In this document: in pieces, positions 60,694-64,000 of the stretch
Position numbering within the stretch: position 1 is the first letter of the stretch
How the letters are laid out: the number at the start of each line of letters is the position of its first letter
DNA from: Micromonospora sp. WMMD1102
GTDB lineage: Bacteria > Actinomycetota > Actinomycetes > Mycobacteriales > Micromonosporaceae
Reading direction: 5' to 3'
DNA: 64,000 nt
NCBI RefSeq assembly: GCF_029626265.1
Contig: NZ_JARUBN010000001.1
Location: forward strand, 6,451,001-6,515,000
Made by a program: the position numbers and the translations under genes
Notes under the pieces: model-generated
What the model saw: only the letters and a program-made list of their open reading frames with translations
Database searches by the model: none
Told to the model about the DNA's origin: nothing

Positions 60694-61343
60694 TTGTCGC
60701 TCTCCTCACCCTGCGCCCCACCACGGCCGCCCAGGAACTCGTCCAGGGCCTCCTTGGTGAAGACCACGTCGTCAGCCACCAGCACGTCGTACGTGTTGAG
60801 CTGGCCGGCCTCCAGAAGGTGCACCCGGGGCTCGTTGCGCAGCGAGAGCCAGTTCAGCTCGTCGGTGCGGCTGAGCACCACAAGCACCCGCTTGGCCTCG
60901 CTCGCCTTGCGCAGCACGCCGAGCGCCCCCTTGGTCGACGGCGTCTCGCCGGTGACGAAGGTCTCGACGACGTGCACCTGACCGTTGCGGGCCCGGTCCG
61001 AGAGGGCGCCACGCAGCGCGGCGGCCTTCATCTTCTTCGGGGTCCGCTGGCTGTAGTCGCGCGGGACCGGCCCGTGCACGACACCACCGCCGGCGAACTG
61101 CGGCGCGCGGATCGAACCCTGCCGGGCCCGCCCGGTGCCCTTCTGCTTGTACGGCTTCTTGCCGCCACCGGCGACCTCGCCCCGGGTCTTGACCTTGTGC
61201 GTGCCCTGCCGCGCGGCGGCGAGCTGGGCGACCACGACCTGGTGCATCAGCGCGATGTTCGCCTGGGCGTCGAAGATCTCGGCGGGCAGCTCGACGGAGC
61301 CGCTCTTGGTCCCCTCGGCGTTCAGCACGTCAACGGTGGTCAC
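60690..61343 (-). CDS. rplD: 50S ribosomal protein L4
   Basis: 217 residues: [20 protein letters not shown], the tunnel loop [20 protein letters not shown], and [20 protein letters not shown]. In enteric bacteria L4 also represses the S10 operon; no such leader was recognised here. Confidence 0.98.
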   Translation of the reverse strand: MTTVDVLNAEGTKSGSVELPAEIFDAQANIALMHQVVVAQLAAARQGTHKVKTRGEVAGGGKKPYKQKGTGRARQGSIRAPQFAGGGVVHGPVPRDYSQRTPKKMKAAALRGALSDRARNGQVHVVETFVTGETPSTKGALGVLRKASEAKRVLVVLSRTDELNWLSLRNEPRVHLLEAGQLNTYDVLVADDVVFTKEALDEFLGGRGGAQGEESDK

Positions 61344-61395
61344 AGCGCTCGTCCTCCGTTCGCGACTGCGGGGCTCGCAAGCTCACTCCTCGGGC

Positions 61396-62058
61396 TCACT
61401 TGGCACCGCCCTTCTTCGCCTCGGTCTTGGCCGCGGAGCGGACCAGCACCAGCGCGCCCTTGGGGCCGGGGATGGCGCCGCGGACCAGCAGGATGTTGTT
61501 CTCCAGGTCGACCGCCTGGACGGTGAGGTTCTGCACGGTGTACCGCGCCCCACCCATCCGGCCGGCCATCCGGACGCCCTTGAAAACCCGGCCCGGGGTG
61601 GCGCAGGCGCCGATCGAGCCCGGCGAGCGGTGCTTGCGCTCGACACCGTGGCTGGCGCGCAGGCCGTGGAAGCCGTGCCGCTTCATCACACCGGCGAAGC
61701 CCTTGCCCTTGGTCCGGCCGGTCACGTCGACCGTCGCGCCCGGCGCGAAGGTCTCGACGTTGACCTCCTGGCCCAGCTCGTAGTCGGTCGCGTCGGTGGT
61801 GCGCAGCTCGACGATGTGCCGGCGCGGTGCCACCTCGGCCTTGGCGTAGTGGCCGGTGATCGGCTTCTTGACCTTCCGGGGGTCGATCGCGCCGTACGCC
61901 AGCTGGACCGCGGAGTAGCCGTCCTTCTCAGCGGTGCGGACCTGGGTGACGACACACGGTCCGGCCTGCACCACGGTCACCGGGACAACCTTGTTGTTGT
62001 CCCAGACCTGGGTCATGCCGAGCTTGGCGCCCAGGATGCCCTTCACTTGCCTGTCCAT
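61396..62058 (-). CDS. rplC: 50S ribosomal protein L3
   Basis: 220 residues: [60 protein letters not shown] and [17 protein letters not shown]. One of the two proteins initiating 50S assembly. It lies 11 bases behind rpsJ. Confidence 0.98.
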   Translation of the reverse strand: MDRQVKGILGAKLGMTQVWDNNKVVPVTVVQAGPCVVTQVRTAEKDGYSAVQLAYGAIDPRKVKKPITGHYAKAEVAPRRHIVELRTTDATDYELGQEVNVETFAPGATVDVTGRTKGKGFAGVMKRHGFHGLRASHGVERKHRSPGSIGACATPGRVFKGVRMAGRMGGARYTVQNLTVQAVDLENNILLVRGAIPGPKGALVLVRSAAKTEAKKGGAK

Positions 62059-62069
62059 TAGTCCGGTCC

Positions 62070-62378
62070 CTACAGCTTGATCTCGATGTCGACGCCAGCC
62101 GGCAGGTCGAGGCGCATGAGCGAGTCGACCGTCTTGGGGGTCGGGTCGATGATGTCGATCAGACGCTTGTGCGTGCGCATCTCGAAGTGCTCACGCGAGT
62201 CCTTGTACTTGTGCGGCGAACGGATCACGCAGAAACGGTTGATCTCCGTGGGCAGCGGCACCGGGCCCGCGACCTGAGCCCCGGTACGCGTCACCGTCTC
62301 AACGATCTTGCGCGCCGAGGAGTCGACCACCTCGTGGTCGTACGCCTTGAGCCGGATGCGGATCTTCTGTCCCGCCAT
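62070..62378 (-). CDS. rpsJ: 30S ribosomal protein S10
   Basis: 102 residues, standard length, from ATG 62378: [60 protein letters not shown]. First gene of the S10 cluster. The frame runs on upstream without homology. Confidence 0.98.
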
Positions 62379-62727
62379 GGTGGCCTCTGTTCCTTCTCTC
62401 GCCTTGTCCGTCCCGCCCGTCCGCTGCCGCGGAGCGCGCTCCCGGGTGGGGAGCGGGATGTTCCACGCCGGGCGCGGGCGCTGCCCAGTTCCCGTGCTGT
62501 CCGACCCCCGCGGTCGGGCGTGTCGCACCCCGGGGCCGGACTCCACCCCGAATATTTCCGAGACGGTCCCGCCCGTGCGGGAAGTTTCGGGGCGCCGGCG
62601 GTAGATCAACTACCCCCGGACGCCCAGCAAGGGTGGCTGACTGCTGGGCAGCCAACCACCCCGCCGGTACGCAACCTGACCAGTATGCCGTACTACCGCA
62701 CGGCAACGCTAATCGGGGTTACCTGAA
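62379..62727. other. Gap between tuf and rpsJ
   Basis: No gene is supported. On the minus strand it holds the tuf terminator hairpin (near 62631-62661) and a second, nested hairpin (outer CCCCGAA/TTCGGGG, about 62546-62592, with an inner CCCG/CGGG). A promoter for the S10 cluster is expected after these, but no convincing -35/-10 pair was found. Confidence 0.5.
62631..62661 (-). terminator. Imperfect hairpin downstream of tuf
   Basis: On the minus strand GGGTGG-TT-GGCTG pairs with CAGCC-ACCC around a nine-base loop, followed by TT. It lies about 67 bases past the tuf stop and is the best candidate terminator there. Confidence 0.5.
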
Positions 62728-63921
62728 TTACTTTACGATCTTCGTGACGAACCCGGCGCCGACCGTCCGGCCACCCTCACGGATCGCGAACTTGAGGTTT
62801 TCCTCCATCGCGATCGGCTGGATCAGCTTGACGGACATCGTCGTGTTGTCACCCGGCATGACCATCTCGGTGCCCTCGGGCAGCGTGACGACGCCGGTAA
62901 CGTCCGTGGTCCGGAAGTAGAACTGCGGACGGTAGTTCTGGAAGAACGGGGTGTGCCGGCCACCCTCCTCCTTGGAGAGGATGTAGACGGTCGCCTCGAA
63001 CTCCGTGTGCGGGGTGGTGGTGCCGGGCTTGACGACCACCATGCCGCGCTCGACGTCCTCGCGCTTGATGCCCCGGAGCAGCAGGCCGACGTTCTCGCCC
63101 GCACGGGCCTCGTCCAGCAGCTTGCGGAACATCTCGATGCCGGTGCAGACCGTCTTCTGCGACTTCTCGCGGATACCGACGAGCTCCACCTCCTCGTTCG
63201 GCTTGAGGATGCCACGCTCGGCGCGGCCGGTCACCACGGTGCCCCGACCGGTGATCGTGAAGACGTCCTCGATCGGCATCAGGAACGGCTTCTCGGTCTC
63301 CCGCTCCGGCTGCGGAATGGCGGTGTCGACGGCGCTCATCAGGTCCATGAGCTTGTCGGTCCACTCCGGGTCGCCCTCGAGGGCCTTCAGCGCCGAGACC
63401 CGGACGACCGGCAGGTCGTCACCCGGGTACTCCTGCGCCGAGAGCAGCTCGCGGACCTCGAGCTCGACGAGCTCCAGCAACTCCTCGTCGTCGACCATGT
63501 CGCTCTTGTTCAGCGCCACGACGATGTACGGCACGCCGACCTGGCGGGCCAGCAGCACGTGCTCGCGGGTCTGCGGCATCGGGCCGTCGGTCGCCGCGAC
63601 CACCAGGATCGCGCCGTCCATCTGCGCGGCACCGGTGATCATGTTCTTGATGTAGTCGGCGTGACCGGGGCAGTCGACGTGTGCGTAGTGCCGCGCCTCG
63701 GTCTGGTACTCGACGTGCGCGATCGAGATCGTGATGCCCCGGGCCTTCTCCTCCGGCGCCTTGTCGATCTCGTCGAACGGCGTGTACGGGTTCAGGTCCG
63801 GCATCCTGTCGTGCAGGACCTTGGTGATGGCCGCCGTCAGCGTCGTCTTACCGTGGTCGATGTGACCAATGGTGCCGATGTTGACGTGCGGCTTAGTCCG
63901 CTCGAACTTCGCCTTCGCCAC
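62728..63921 (-). CDS. tuf: Translation elongation factor Tu
   Basis: 397 residues, standard length. GTG 63921 follows AGGAGGACACCA. G-domain motifs: GHIDHGKTT (G1), DCPGH (G3), NKSD (G4). The kirromycin/EF-Ts region and the C-terminal beta barrels ([39 protein letters not shown]) are intact. In this lineage tuf follows fusA, which should lie just outside the window. It delivers aminoacyl-tRNA to the ribosome. Confidence 0.98.
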   Translation of the reverse strand: MAKAKFERTKPHVNIGTIGHIDHGKTTLTAAITKVLHDRMPDLNPYTPFDEIDKAPEEKARGITISIAHVEYQTEARHYAHVDCPGHADYIKNMITGAAQMDGAILVVAATDGPMPQTREHVLLARQVGVPYIVVALNKSDMVDDEELLELVELEVRELLSAQEYPGDDLPVVRVSALKALEGDPEWTDKLMDLMSAVDTAIPQPERETEKPFLMPIEDVFTITGRGTVVTGRAERGILKPNEEVELVGIREKSQKTVCTGIEMFRKLLDEARAGENVGLLLRGIKREDVERGMVVVKPGTTTPHTEFEATVYILSKEEGGRHTPFFQNYRPQFYFRTTDVTGVVTLPEGTEMVMPGDNTTMSVKLIQPIAMEENLKFAIREGGRTVGAGFVTKIVK

Positions 63922-64000
63922 TGGTGTCCTCCTGTGGACTTCTTGGTTCGTACGCCCGGCACGCCATTCGGCGCTCAGGACTCTGTCGACAGCCTTTCCG

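Overview
This is a high-GC (about 70 %) actinobacterial chromosome segment. Gene order, four-base ATGA/GTGA overlaps, frequent GTG/TTG starts, and the combination of a Cvn conservon, an NnaR-type regulator, a TPP-controlled thi operon and a complete S10-spc-alpha ribosomal block all fit a member of the Micromonosporaceae (Micromonospora-like). The genus is inferred; no rRNA gene is present to confirm it.

Left part (1-16.2 kb): the 3' end of nirB, then nirD and an nnaR-like HemD/winged-helix regulator (nitrite assimilation). Next come a NitT/TauT/THI5-type binding lipoprotein and permease without an ATPase, a degenerate short-chain dehydrogenase, and a four-gene conservon (cvnA-B-C-D, read leftward) whose kinase has an extracellular sensor region. 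Divergent from cvnA are an orphan branched-chain-type binding lipoprotein, a NitT/TauT-type ABC ATPase (probably the missing partner of the first transporter) and a polytopic membrane protein with a roughly 600-residue disordered tail.

Middle part (16.2-31.4 kb): a seven-gene thiamine operon (thiE-thiO-thiS-thiG-thiE2-thiD-thiC, leftward) in which every junction overlaps, preceded by a TPP riboswitch and a good promoter. Divergent from it is a 1963-residue secreted ThuA / sugar-dehydrogenase / PKD / CBM / FIMAH protein, followed by a small membrane-anchored secreted protein. After these lie two near-identical palindromes bracketing a truncated endonuclease-like gene, and an aldo/keto reductase broken by a one-base deletion.

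Envelope-glycan part (31.7-37.6 kb): a GT2 polyprenyl-phosphate sugar transferase and a GT39-like membrane glycosyltransferase on +, facing a methyltransferase, a GT4 enzyme and a flippase-like membrane protein on -. It is followed by an ABC-F ATPase, an RsmC-like methyltransferase and a very long Gly/Pro-rich single-pass membrane protein.

Right part (43.4-64 kb, all on -): tuf, the S10 cluster, the spc cluster with secY, adk and map, a DUF1707 gene, then infA, rpmJ, rpsM, rpsK, rpsD, rpoA, rplQ and truA. A good promoter precedes infA. No tRNA, rRNA, CRISPR array or intact transposase was found.
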